This document shows, one piece after another, positions 34,445-47,982 of a stretch of 64,000 nt of DNA. The stretch's first letter is position 1, and each line of letters opens with the position of its first letter. The stretch is taken from the NCBI RefSeq assembly GCF_024713945.1, contig NC_134677.1, positions 4,963,001 to 5,027,000 on the forward strand, in the 5' to 3' direction. Position numbers and translations under genes: made by a program. The DNA is from Dermatophagoides farinae (Eukaryota; Arthropoda; Arachnida; Sarcoptiformes; Pyroglyphidae). Below the pieces are notes generated by a model that saw only the letters and a list, made by a program, of their open reading frames with translations, was not told the origin of the DNA and made no database searches.

Positions 34445-35485
34445 ATGCTGAAACCAATTTCTGGATCAAATTATTGGATCGTTTTGGCAATCATTGTTGG
34501 ATTAACAACAACATTGATTCTATTACCAATGAATGCTGAAGCTGCATCTTCTCATCGTTACCGTCGACAAACGGATTCATCCTCGACCGCTTTGACTACA
34601 GCATCATCATCAAATGCAATGATTACATTGTCCAATCTGATTTTACCGACCATTCGTGCCATAATTCAAGCACCCGTAAGATTAATACAAGAACTAATTT
34701 CTGAAATACGATTGTTTTTAAGTTCACATAATTTCACCGAAATGTTGGACGCAAAATTTCTTCGAACATTATTACAACGTCTACCCGAACGAATTGGTCA
34801 TTACTGGCTTACATTTGTCGAAATGGAAAATGAATGTATTCAACGAACATTATGTGATGTTGCCGATTTTACCACTCATCATGTTCCACATTGGGTTAAG
34901 CAAATATTGCTCATTTATTTCACTACATTCAATCAAAACGTTTATTTCGAAGCCATTAACAATGGTTTAATTGCTCATAATTGTCAGGCAAAATTTAGCC
35001 AATGTGATCCTAATTCATTTTTAAGCCGTTTATCGAATAACATGTCTCAATCCATCCATACAACTGTTGAACCGATTCGTGTGGCATTTTCCGAATTTGT
35101 TAATGTAACCGTTTCAGCATTAGATTCTATGGCATCGACCACTGAACCATCAATTCATCCAAAACCAATTCAAGAGACCAACTTTATTCAAAATGGTAAT
35201 ACTGCAGACGAATTTGAAGAAGAATTTGATCTTAATGAACGTTCTGGTTTTATTTCTACAAATAACCAAACTCGTCTCGATAATGTTCATCAAGACCAAC
35301 CAATGCATGCTATGGATCAACATCATAATGCTTTTGCATCAAATCACCAACAACCACCACAGGTAATCAGGCCACCACCAGCAGGTTGGTCACCGGCTAT
35401 GTCAGTAAATCGACAACCACAATATTATCAGCACATGATTCAATCATCACAACCTATGATGATACAACCACAACAACATCCATAA
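34445..35485 (+). CDS. Unrecognised secreted protein with conserved-looking four-cysteine core
   Basis: An intronless frame of 346 residues. Residues about 11-33 (WIVLAIIVGLTTTLILLPMN core, then AEA) form a signal peptide, followed by a basic RYRRQ site (38-42) that could be a proprotein-convertase cleavage point. The central part (60-225) is amphipathic-helical with four cysteines at 131, 137, 180 and 187 in a C-x5-C ... C-x6-C arrangement (ECIQRTLCDVADF ... HNCQAKFSQCD). Sequons occur at NFT, NMS and NVT. The last ~110 residues are low-complexity His/Gln/Pro. Arthropod secreted families with paired cysteines look similar in outline, but I cannot name this one. AATAAA lies at 35713-35718. 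Confidence 0.75.
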   Translation: MLKPISGSNYWIVLAIIVGLTTTLILLPMNAEAASSHRYRRQTDSSSTALTTASSSNAMITLSNLILPTIRAIIQAPVRLIQELISEIRLFLSSHNFTEMLDAKFLRTLLQRLPERIGHYWLTFVEMENECIQRTLCDVADFTTHHVPHWVKQILLIYFTTFNQNVYFEAINNGLIAHNCQAKFSQCDPNSFLSRLSNNMSQSIHTTVEPIRVAFSEFVNVTVSALDSMASTTEPSIHPKPIQETNFIQNGNTADEFEEEFDLNERSGFISTNNQTRLDNVHQDQPMHAMDQHHNAFASNHQQPPQVIRPPPAGWSPAMSVNRQPQYYQHMIQSSQPMMIQPQQHP

Positions 35486-38400
35486 AGCTATGATGACATA
35501 TCTTTAATAATCTAATTTCATTTGATTTACAACCAAACAGTCACAGATTGTTGAATTGATCATATTGTTTTTATCGGATTTTTGTTTAATTATTCATAAT
35601 AATTATTGTATACAATTTTCAATTGTTGTTTTTTATTTGTATTCTTATTCTTGTTATCAATTATCATTCTGATCTATCTGAATCTGAAATATATCATTAT
35701 GATTATAAGTAAAATAAACTAAAAATTAAATTTTTAACCATTTTTTAAAATTTATGTTGATCGAAAATTTTGATTGAAATTATTCTCTTACAATCAATAG
35801 CTATTAGACGGATGACAAACATTGATCATCAGAAAAAATCGAAATTATTGTCAAGAAAAATTCCAACAAATAAATTCAACAAATTTATTTAACATTTTAT
35901 TTTCGATTTCGATTCTAACCATATCCTCTATATATATATATAGAACTTTCATTTTGTTAGAAAAAAGCTTCCCAAATTGGAAAAAGAAAAAGATCCAATA
36001 ATTCTACTATGTTATTATCATGATCATCATTATTCTGGGCACGTAATTTCATATAACATGCATACATGTTACAAACAAACCAATGGTGAGTCCCTTGACA
36101 AACCGAAAAAAAATCCGTCCCTTGCTTGATCTTTCTAGATCTTCGTTATGTTTATGTGGATGTGATAAATATCAAATTTAAGTATGTGGAAATAAAATGG
36201 TCGAATAAAAAAAACGAAGAAAAAACTAGGCCACTGATAATTTTAGAAAGATATCTAGATAAATAGATAGTATCTTTTTGTTGTGATAAACGACAAAGAC
36301 CCTAACATACAATGGCATAGCTAAGTTACTAAGAGTGATTCAAAAATGAATGAAAGAATGTAAAAAAAAGAAAATCTGGCTCCATGGAACCATATGATAT
36401 CAGAAAACAAGCAAAAAATCCCGGCAACCATAGTGGAACTTGGAAAATTTTTAGCTTTCGCTACTGCTTCAGATGTATCTGACTGTTTTAGTTTTATGGT
36501 TAGTATATTTGGCCTTTTGATGATGTTCTGAAATTTTTCTGTCATACATTTATTTTTCTGACAAGCAAACCAAGTCTATGTGTTTGTCTGAGTGTCTTGC
36601 TTTTATTGTGTATTCAAAAAAAAAACTCATTCTTTTTTATTTGATCATCCTAACAATTGGAAAAAAAAATTTAAAACAAAGAAACATGAAAAAAATGAAA
36701 GAATTAATGAACCACTAAAATGAAAGAAATGTGCACATCATTGTGTGTGTGTGTGTGTGCGACAAAGAGACAATGTAATCAATCATTCATTCGTGTATAT
36801 TTGACAATGACAATGAATACAATGAAAAGTATAACAAATTTTGATTGAAAATAGCACAAGAAAATTAAAAACTGCTTCTTTGTATCATTTTGATAATAGT
36901 TCGTGTGAGCCAAGCTAAATGAAAAGAATGAATTACAAAGGCTATAATGTTCGTTACGAATTTCGTGATCTCAATTGGATTGGTTTAATTAAAATCAATT
37001 CTTTTTTTTCTCATTTCTGATTTTTCTTATCTTTTGTTCAGTCAATTGATTATTATTAGTCTGTCTGATGATCAATTTTGAAAAGGTTATTTTACCAAAA
37101 GCTTATTGGCCTTATTGGTAGAAAAAATAGTGGATAATTTTTAAAAAGTCATATGACGATGGCAACCATCATAATGATAATGATGATGGTAATTAAATAG
37201 ATAAACTAAAGCCACGTTGAAATTTATTTTTATCAAAGTTTTAAGGCTAGAAAAAAAGATTATGAATTATATTAATTATCATCATTAGAAACTTTGTATC
37301 TTCATAATATTGATTGGAATAATAAGCCTTCCTTGTTTGATATTAATGCATTATTCGGCTTTATGTCTAGATTCTTGAAAATTTTTTGTTTAAAATTATT
37401 TATTTTCAAGATTTATTTCTCAATTCTCAATTTTCATTTCACCATTTTCACAATTGGTCATCGATAGTGATTTGGTTGAAAAACTCTATAGTTTATTATG
37501 ATAAATGGTCAAATATCTATTTAATCTCTTAGCTTTTTCTTTGCTAAACAAATGACATAATTTTCTTTAATCATTGATTTTTCTTCCACTTATTATTGAT
37601 TGCTTGGCTCATCAATAGTCATAATATTTGTATATATGTGTGTTTGTTTGTATGATTGAAAAATTAATCCTACATTTTTTTTTCTCTCCATGCTATCAAT
37701 TTCATTCCATAATAATAATTATTATTATTTTATTATTAGTATTATGATTCGAATCGGAAGTATCAAATACAGAAAAAGATGATAAGAATTATTATGCTTC
37801 TTTACAATGATGATGATGATGATGATGACAACAAACATTGAACAAACATATTAATTAACTTTAGATCCGATTTCTTTCTTGTTGAGAGATCTTTTTGACG
37901 GAATTTACTCAGAATAATAATGTTATTGTTCACGTTTTTTTTCCTGAGAACATTCATTCATTTTTGAGATGGAAAATGTTGAAAAAAAATTTTTGGTATC
38001 AATTCTCATTCATGACGGTTCTGTGTTGTGGTCAAATAACAAATCAAAATAAAAAAACGATGATAGAATATTTAGCAGGCAATTCTTAAATCCACTAATT
38101 TGAACGTTGATCATCATCATCGTCATTATATTGGTTGGGTTGCTGGGTTTTTTCTCTTATACTATCTCTATTTTATCTTATTTCTATTGAATATAATTAG
38201 CTGTTTTTGATTAAAAGACGAAAAATATCCAAAATAACTTTATTATTTCTGTTTGGACAAACAAAGAATCAAGCCAAATCAAATTGATCGAAAATAAAAT
38301 GAATGTTTGTTGTTAAAGATGTTGTATTTCGATTATTTTTTTCTTTACTTGATTGTTGTTGTTACCAACAGTAGAAATGATTATTTTAGAAAAGAAGCTA

Positions 38401-41354
38401 AATTCTTGTGATCTATGATGTGATATGTGTTGTTATGTGCGTGTTTGATTGCAATTCAAAATCGGTAATAGATTTTTTCTTTTGACTGCACGATTTTTTT
38501 ATTATTTGGGTAGAATTTACGGGGCCGAAATACTAGTTTATGTATAGAAAAGGTTCTTGTAACTTTATCTTGATTTTAAATAAATGATATGATGTTTCTT
38601 TTGTTGTTCTTTGGCTGTTAACCATCAGAATTTTTGAAAGCCCAAAAATTTCATCAGTTTTATTATTATTTTTTTGGAATATTAGATAATATTTAAAAAA
38701 CCATATCAACATAAATTATGGTTGTTTATGTGTTTGCATAAAGTTTTGATAATTTTTTTCTCATTTCCTCATTTTTTCCATAGAATCATCAATGATCATC
38801 ATATTTCTATTATTATTATTCAACATCGGATCTAATCTTATGACGATGATGATAATCACCATTATTATGAATATTATGGCTCTATAATCTTTAGCATCAT
38901 CAGTAAATAATCATAATGAATGAACGTATTGAATTGAATGTTTTGTTGCATAGTGAGTTCTTGTTCCATATATCAAATAATTTATTCATAGTAAATAAAA
39001 ATGTTTGGGTGTATGCATGTATGTTTATGTAACAGAAAAAAATACCAATCCATAAAATACTGATTTTTCATATATGATGAATCACACAAAACCTTGCATA
39101 TAAACCGAGCCATCACGATTTTAGAGAGTGAGATTCGTTCATTAATCACAAAATGAACTAGAAATTTGTGTTTTTTTTTTTGTTGAAAGAAAGTTTCAAG
39201 ACTTGAGATTGCAATGCAGTGAATAATGTTTAAGATTTCTATACGTTTTCTATAGGTATTCAATCAGCAATCAATGAACAACGACAAAAAGGTGGTGACC
39301 AAAAACGCTCGATGATGATGATTATTATGGATTTTTCATTATCGTCATGATAATCATTATTGTTTTATTATTATTATTATTAAAATATCCATTGATGAAG
39401 ATGATGGTCATAATAATCTAATATATCGTTATTATTACATTTGTGGCACAAACACATTCAAATATTATTATTATTAGTAGAAATTCAAAACAGGCTAAAA
39501 AGACAATGAAAGATTTCACTGTTTTCTATATTCATAGTGGTAGTACATTGTATTCTATGGTATTAAGTATTATAGGGCGTAGGCTCGGAAATTTGTTGAA
39601 AACATTTCCGTCATTGAATTATTATTTTTTTTTAAATTTGAAACTACAATCTATTTCCTCAACAACAAAAAAAAATTGTCTTCAATTGACAAATAAATCG
39701 ATCATATCTCTTTCTATCATTTTTATGCATATATATTGGTTTTTTTTCTTTGTCATTATTCTAATTATTATTAATATCAATCAAATCAAACTAAAAAAAA
39801 TGAATAAAATCGGAAATTCTGCCGGTGATAATTCTAGCAATTCTGCCCATACAATATGACAATTATAAATCAACCACATGCAATCCTATGTTCAAATTTT
39901 AGGAAAAAAACGGAACACACCTTTTTTATTTGTGTGAATGAATTCCAAGGTTTTTTTTCATAGAATAGATAATAAAATCATAGAATCAAATTATTGTGAG
40001 TGTGTGTGTGTGTCCTTGAAAATTCATCATCATTATAGATAATAATCAGTCAGGTTTCTACCTATTAATCTTTTATAACTTGTACCATTTATAATTACGT
40101 AAAGATATATAGAGTTTGATAAAATCTGTTATTATAAAACAAAACTGAACAAACGGTGAAAATTTTCATATTAGAGAAAAATTGAAAGTTATGGTCACAA
40201 CGATAACAATGATAATAAAAAAGAAAAAAAATAACTCTCTATTCTGTTTCGATTCTTTGCATACCATGACATCATCATCATCGTCATTGATGTTCATGTT
40301 ACTATTTGACTTTAACAACTATACAAAAAAAGCTGTCGATGAATATGTAATTGATAAAACGATCCATTCTTCTATATCAGAGCCTTTAAAAACCTTAGGC
40401 TGTTTTTTTTAACATATATTTTTTCTTCGTTTTATCATCATTAGCGAGCACAGTAAATCGATGGATTATTGATTTTTATGATGACAGTACAACAACAGTA
40501 TTATTTCAAAAAAAAAAAAAAATGTCAACGAATCAGCCCGTTGCGTTTAGAGAAAAGAATTCTCGTTTATGATAAGTGTGATAATTTGATGAAAACTTTT
40601 TTATGCTTTCCTTTCTTTTTGGTTTTCACGCCTTACCACTTTTTTTGGATTCATATTTCTTGAATTGTTCAGTTTTATCTTTCCTTTTATTCTTTCGTCA
40701 CCCATAAACGCCTACAAAATACAATCATCGATTTCATTACCAATTTCAATTTTAGATACCTATTCGATTCGATTTCATTGATAGAGAATTTTCTGATAAA
40801 AAGTTTTTTAGGAATCATTTTTGTGTGTATGTCCATGTGATAAAAATGCATGATCATTGTCAAAATCAAGTCAAATAAATTGTCCAAAATTTTTTTCCAA
40901 AATGTTTTCAAACAAAGAGAAAAAACAAAAAATTTATTATTTAAACCATAACTACAGTAACTAATGGATAGATAAAATGAAACTAACGACATGAATCATG
41001 GAAAGAACCAATGCTTTATGGTCATGTTCTACAAATTATCGTTCCATCACTAGTGTGTGTCATGACAACATTGGGTGATAACCACCACACACACACACAC
41101 ACGCAGATGTTTTATTTTTAATTATTTTGACAGTTTTTCCTGTCCTGTTGTTTTATTCGATGTTCGGTACAAGTTTTTTTTGGGTTTTTGTTGTTGTTGT
41201 CAATCTATTGTTCGTATATTTCCAAAAACTATCCAACCAAACTGATACACGCACAGATGAACGACAACATAAGGACATTTTGGTCAATTTTTGTTTGTTT
41301 TGTTGTATTGTACAAATCATTTTTTCAAAATGTTTTTAATTTAAATGAATCAAC

Positions 41355-41355
<1 letters not shown>

Positions 41356-41409
<54 letters not shown>
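41356..41409 (+). repeat. Run of 54 consecutive A
   Basis: An uninterrupted poly(A) tract, far longer than any other homopolymer in the window. It is followed by CACCATGGATACATTTGCCG. It may be a retroposition tail, an expanded homopolymer or an assembly artefact. Confidence 0.9.
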
Positions 41410-41410
<1 letters not shown>

Positions 41411-43167
41411 ACCATGGATACATTTGCCGGGGGATTCATGATGAAGCCAGTCGATTGTAAATTCCAATGAACGCGATGATGAGCAATGAGAACCATTATA
41501 AACAAAAAAAAATATTCCGTTAGTCTACTCTCTCATTTTTTGATAACGAATACTGAATGCTGTGACAAATTTCTCTAGTTAATTTCGTTTATATTCTATC
41601 TGTTTATCTCTCAAAAATAGTATTATTTGTCGGGAGGATGATTTTTCATCACATTTCCATCATGGACTGAAGTTTTTTTTAGAACAACGAAAAATCTGTA
41701 GATAAATTTTTCAGCTTCCTTTGGTTTTATGTTTGCTTGAAAATTCCTGAAATTGAAATTTTTCAATTGTTTTTTTGTCTTCTTCACAAAAATTTATAAT
41801 GTTGTTTTTTTTTTTTTTTTTTGACTGTCATATTCTATGCCATGTGCATGTGATTCCCATGGAAACGAAAAAAAAAACATCAAACAAAGGAAAAAAGTAC
41901 GCCCTAAAATATGTTAAAATGAATTTCGAATCGACCGTTTGGAATGAAAAGAGAGAAAAGATCAATTATGCTGCAGAATGAACATGCAATTTCACTATCA
42001 TATCTATACGTTTCATATTCAATCAGTCAGTCAACCGTTCGATTAATCATTGTAACATTCCATTCGAAATGAAAATGACAATCAATATTCATATTCATAT
42101 TCATAACAGTGAAGATATTTTTTTTTTTTTTTTTTGGTATTCGAAGTACCTTATTTTCATTTTCATACACCTATTAATAGCACATAATATATATGTGTAG
42201 AATAATGTTAAAAATGTATAATTTGCTTTGAATAAGATTAATATGAATTACATTTTTTTTAAATGAAAAAAAATTCAAATGAATCATTTCAAATAGACAT
42301 GATTCGAATAATCAAAAATTACAGAAAATCGTAAAATTTTTTCAATTTATCACAATCAATTGTTAAAAATAACATGTAAAAGAGATAAATTGCTTTGAAC
42401 AGATATTTGATGGGGAAAAAAACATAACTAAATATATACAACTATTATAAAAATTCGTGTTCATTACCCAAATAATTGGATTACATTTGTAGCGGATTAT
42501 ATCGTTATTATTATTATTGTTATGTTGTTTTTTTGTAAAAAAATTTATTTATTATTTGATTTTGTTTTTTTTTCGGCAGAAAAAAAATGAAAACCTGTGA
42601 AAATGAAAACGTCAAAAAAAATTGACATGAAGAAACATGACCAAAGCAAAACAAAAAAAAAATTCAATATACAATGTTTTAATTCCAAAAGCTTATTATT
42701 GTTTTCTCGTGTTGCAGTGATGATAAATTTTGTTCCTATATCTTATTTTAAGAATTTGATCGGATAATGAAATAGAATCTAGACATTGCAAAAAATGTGT
42801 GTAAACAACAACAATGTTCAAAAAAAAAAAAAAACAAAACAAAAACATCAATGTTCATTTTGATTGTAAATGATGGCTATGAAGTTTGAAAAAAAAACGG
42901 AAACATAATCAACTATTATCAAAAACTATTGCCACTGAAAAATGTAAAAGAGAGAGAGAATCAACCCTTAACATCTCTAATCAAATTCATTTGTTCCAAG
43001 AAAATAGAAAAAGGAATTTTTTTTTTAGTTGTCTTTCCTAGTAAAAATTCCAAATGAATATTATGATTCTTCGGGCTATATATTCATAATGATGCTGCTA
43101 TGAAGAAATATACATACATAATACAATTTTCCAATATGATTGTTTGAAAATTAAATGAAATTTTTCT

Positions 43168-43190
43168 TGTGTGTGTGTGTGTGTGTGTGT
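43168..43190. repeat. (TG)n microsatellite
   Basis: About 11 uninterrupted units; the minus strand gives the Thr-His run seen in a spurious frame. Confidence 0.9.
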
Positions 43191-46100
43191 ATGTCCCATT
43201 TTTTTTTCTATAAATTCTTGCTGTCGAAATAAACGATGTTGGTGAAACAAGAAAGCAACTCGAGAAAAAAAATGTGCATTATGATGTCTATTTGAAGTAT
43301 GCCTACACGTTATTTCGATTTTGATCGAGCGAAAAAAAAATGAATCCATTTTCCAGAATATATTTATATGTATGTTTGTCAGTAAAACCAAAAAATGTAT
43401 GTGTGTGTGTGTGTGCCAATCCAAAAAGATGAATAGACGAAACGAATCAAGTAAAAAAAAAAGAAAAAAAATTTTAGCTTCATTTTTATTTCTTTTTTCA
43501 TTCATTGCAATTTTTTTTGAAACGTGTATTTGTTTGATAGTGTACCGTAAGTATATAGTCAATTTCTAATCAGGAATTTCATTTTTTTTTTCTTACGCCA
43601 TGTTCACAATGTTTTTCTATCATGGAAATTTTGTTCTACTTATGTGCAGTGAGCCAATCGAATAGCTAATGTAAATACATACTATATGATAATGTTGTAA
43701 TGTCATATAAGATTGTTGGAAAAAACTTCCGATTTCAAAATCTCATTTTATAAGGCCTGATATAATACAATGAATATACAATGATAGAAAATCATTCAAG
43801 CTTCAATGTTTATGATTTTCAAAATGATCTTAATGAATGGATTCATGTGAAACAATGTTTAACGATGTAAATGATGATAATTGTCATTATACTCAATAGT
43901 TTTGATCATTATGGCAAAAAAAATAATAATGAATCGGCATCAGTGCTTTCTTTCTTTATGTTGTTCATCATCATTTGCAATATGAAAACTTTTTCTCATA
44001 CATTTTTATTCTTATTTTTTATTTCAATTTCTGAGAAAATCGATAAAAAAATCGTATATGCATAGGAAATTTCAGGTTTTTCTGATCGAAAAATGTCCAA
44101 GAATACTTTCCACTCTAAATTCATTGCTGATCAATCGTTTTCATTCGATCGTATCGAATTGACTTCATTATTTTTTTTTTAACATTGTAAATGTATAATG
44201 TTTTGGAATTTTTCAATAGGTGAATAGAACAAAAACAATGTAACAACTCTAGAATTTAAACATTCAGAATTGTTCCAAAATTTATTGATCATTATAAAAA
44301 TGAAATAAAGGTTATTAAAAAATTTTACATACAGGCTACATTGAAACAGAAATAATTCATTTTAATCCGAAATAATCTTCAAATAAATGATTGGCGATCA
44401 GCAAAAAAAAAAATACAAATTTTTTTGAATATACAAAAATTTATTATCATTTTACAGCCTTTGAATTTCATATTCTAGCCATATAACATAAGCTCGAAGA
44501 ATCCCTAAACTTGTAATTGATTTCGTTCATTATGATTTCCACCGATTCAATCTTGCTTATTTATTTCAATACAATTTTGAGCGATTTTTTTCAGATTTTT
44601 TTCATTTTGCTCTTTATTGTATTTCAATTCTGTCGTTCCACTGGGGTGTGAACGTAATGTTTAGATTCTGGAAAAAAATCCAGCTTTGATCAGCATTTTT
44701 TCTTAATATATTGTGTAGAATAAAAGAACAAAAAATAATTTTTTGACGCTCAATGTGACTATAAATGGTGAATTGTTTTTTGGAATCTTCTTCTACGAAA
44801 AGAAAATTAATGGTACAGATTCATCATTATAATCATCATCATCATCATCATTTTTGCAAGATTTTCATTTTTTATCAAAATATAGAAAATATATAAAAGA
44901 ATAATTTTTCGAAATAAAAAATATTCTATAATGATAATCAAGGAATGAAAATTTTCAATTGAACGCCCATCAAAAAAAAAATTCAACAAACATGATAAAA
45001 ATGATTCAATGGAATTTGCTGTAGCTGTCGTTTACATGGATAAATGAATTATGGACAATAATTCAATGAATATGAACTATCAATGATTATGATGATGATG
45101 ATGATGGTTGCTGTCAAACCATTATATACAAGATGGCCATAAAACTATTCAAAAAAAAAAATTTCCAGCCAATGCAGCATATAATTCATTTTTCTATATA
45201 TTCTATCTTTTCCCTCACTATCCGAATAGTCCATTCATTTTTTTTGTTGTTGTTGTTCCATTCTTTTGGAACTTGGTACCGGCTATTATCTTTATGAATA
45301 GAATATTTAATGTTGTTGATGATGATAATATAATAGTATAATGATGTACAATGTCCATATTCTGTTAGTCATTTTTCCTATTTTTTCAAACTATTTTCTT
45401 GTTATTTTTTTTTCTTTAAAAAAAAATATTCTCTGATACTAACTTCAACTGGAACTAAAACTCTGGTTTTGAATGAATAAAGATGAATAATATTCACTAC
45501 GACAAGACACTAGTTTACAAAACTATAGGAAAAAAAAGTTGTTTTGTTGTTCAATTCCGTTGTTCCATTTTTGGGAGTGTGTCACCGTTAGAAAAATAGT
45601 TATAGTTTACCGTAATAATCTTGTAAATGTTAGTTTATTGTTGAATCAAACTTGTATCGAAAATGATCCATTCATACAAATCTATTGAATTTGTTTTTGT
45701 TATACATACACAAACAAGAACACGGCATTTCGAACATTCGATGTTGAATCCTCAAAATTCCCATATATATTCAATATGGACAGGTTTTATGAAATAATAA
45801 TGTCTATAATGATGGTTCGAACATGGAAACCCAAAATTCTTCCTGGAAATTTGAGCAAATCCGATAGAGAGAAAGAGAAAGAAAAAAAAACACAATACAA
45901 GCAAATAAAAATTGATCCTAGTAGAACAAGAATTTACAAAAAAAAAAAACAAATTGCAAAAAAATACGAAATAAACAAACATTACCAATGATGAACCTGA
46001 AAAATATGCTCTTGGTTTCCGAATAAAACATTGATTGATTAATAGAGTTGACAAAGAAAAAAATCCCCAAGATTAATCAAAAAAAAAAACGATGCGATTG

Positions 46101-47942
46101 CATTAAAAACTAGGGCCAAAGTTTCTAATGACAACGACGAAAACAACAACAACAACAACAAAAATAAAAAAAAAACATATGGAAGACTAAAATGTTCAAT
46201 ATTACCGTAATAATGCATGTTTGTGTATTTCATATTTTGCTTTCAATAATTCTATTCCTTTTACGTAATTTCAATTGCACAGAAAGGTAAAATGATGAAA
46301 ATAATTTCATCCATTTTGTTTGTTTTGACGTGCTTTCGTTGTATTCATCATTGATTATTTCATAACTTTGACATCATCCTGTTATTTTTCCTTTTTCTCA
46401 ATTTTGTTTTTTCATTTACGTTTATCTGTTTTTATGAATATATTGTCATAACGGAAATATGATTCGGATCGTCATATGAAATGTTGTTTTTTTTTTTGTC
46501 AATTTTCCCCTATCAAATAAGCAGTTTTATACAGAAAAAAAATATCAACATATGGTCATTGACGTCGATGTTATTGGATATTTATTTAATACATGATATT
46601 TATGTCGTACGTGAATCAAGCGGAATGATGAATTTGATTATTACGATATTTTGGAATAATGTATCTAATTTTCAATATAAATCAGTATGTTTGCCAACGG
46701 AAATTCTTTTACCAACTAACTTGGTCTGATTTCATAGTCGTGAATTAAGATATGATTGATTTTTTTTCTATTTCAAAATTTTCAATTTTCTAGTATGTCA
46801 AAATTGTGAATCATTCTTTCATTTTTTTTGTTGAAGTTTTTCTTTCTTTTCGAAATAAATGTATATATGAGCATTGTGACAAAAAAACTACATAAACTAA
46901 ATGATGATAATGATTATCGAATAGAGCAATATAGAAAAGCGATTTTAAGCTTATCGATGATCATGATCATCATCATCATTGTCGAAAAGCAATGTAATAT
47001 CAATTTTTTTTCCTATCTCTCTAAAAAACTAGAAAAAGGATGGGACATAAAACAAAAACAAAACAGCAAACCCAACAATTCCTGTGGTTTTTCCACGTTT
47101 GTCTTACTGTCATTGCTGCTGCCATTTTCGATTATAATGACGATAGAACTTATGGTCTTATTTTTTTGGGTAATGGCGTCTCTTAGACACAAAAGCAATA
47201 AGACCATCATCATCATCATCGTTTGTTGTTGTTGTTGGATTTCCTAACAAAAACAAAAATGTTCCCTATAGAAGAAAAAAAACATAAACAGTAAACAAAA
47301 AAAAAAAAACAAATGGAAACACTGGAAATTGTTACGTTTTTCGTTCTTGTTTTTATTCTCCACAACAATCGCATGATCGTGATGATGATCAAAAGACTAT
47401 AAAGTGTATGTGATTTTCTCAATTTTTTTTTCATTCGTTTCCATTCTGATCCTATCGATAATGATGAAAATTGATATACAAATTCAACCAATTCTTCGTG
47501 TATGTGTTATGCTACAGATAAATGAAAAAAAATGTCAGTAGATTGTTTTTTTTGTTAGGTGGTAGTGGTGAATGGTTTGATTTGTAGAATACAAAGCCAG
47601 AATTTACGAATTATTATTCGTATATATATATGTTCTTATGCTATTTATGGAATATTTTTATATTCAATATAATATATTATGGTTTATGGCACGCAAATGT
47701 TTGTAACATTTGTCTACCATTTGTTTGTTGAGTCTTATAGTCGTGATTTTAGGATATTTTTAATGTATATGTCGATATCTCTTAAATCAAATTGAATGAA
47801 AGCAGGCAATTGAAGATTTGAAGAAAATTCAAGTAAATGAAAAATGTGACTATGTATGTTTGTTAGTTTATTTATCTCTATGTCATTGTATTTTATTATT
47901 ATATATACAATGAAAAAAACTCTTCCAGGCTTTGGCATAGTA

Positions 47943-47982
47943 ATCATCATCATCATCATCATCATCATCAGCATCATCATCG
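47943..47982. repeat. (ATC)n microsatellite
   Basis: About 13 units with one GCATC interruption. Confidence 0.9.

Noticed and set aside
39443-39859. 138-codon + strand frame
   Set aside because: Dominated by Ile, Asn, Phe and Lys from homopolymers and ATT/AAT repeats; no signal peptide or domain.
41188-41460. Frame reading through the 54-A run as polylysine
   Set aside because: An artefact of translating a homopolymer.
43098-43562. 154-codon frame with His-Thr repeats
   Set aside because: The repeats are translated (TG)n microsatellites.
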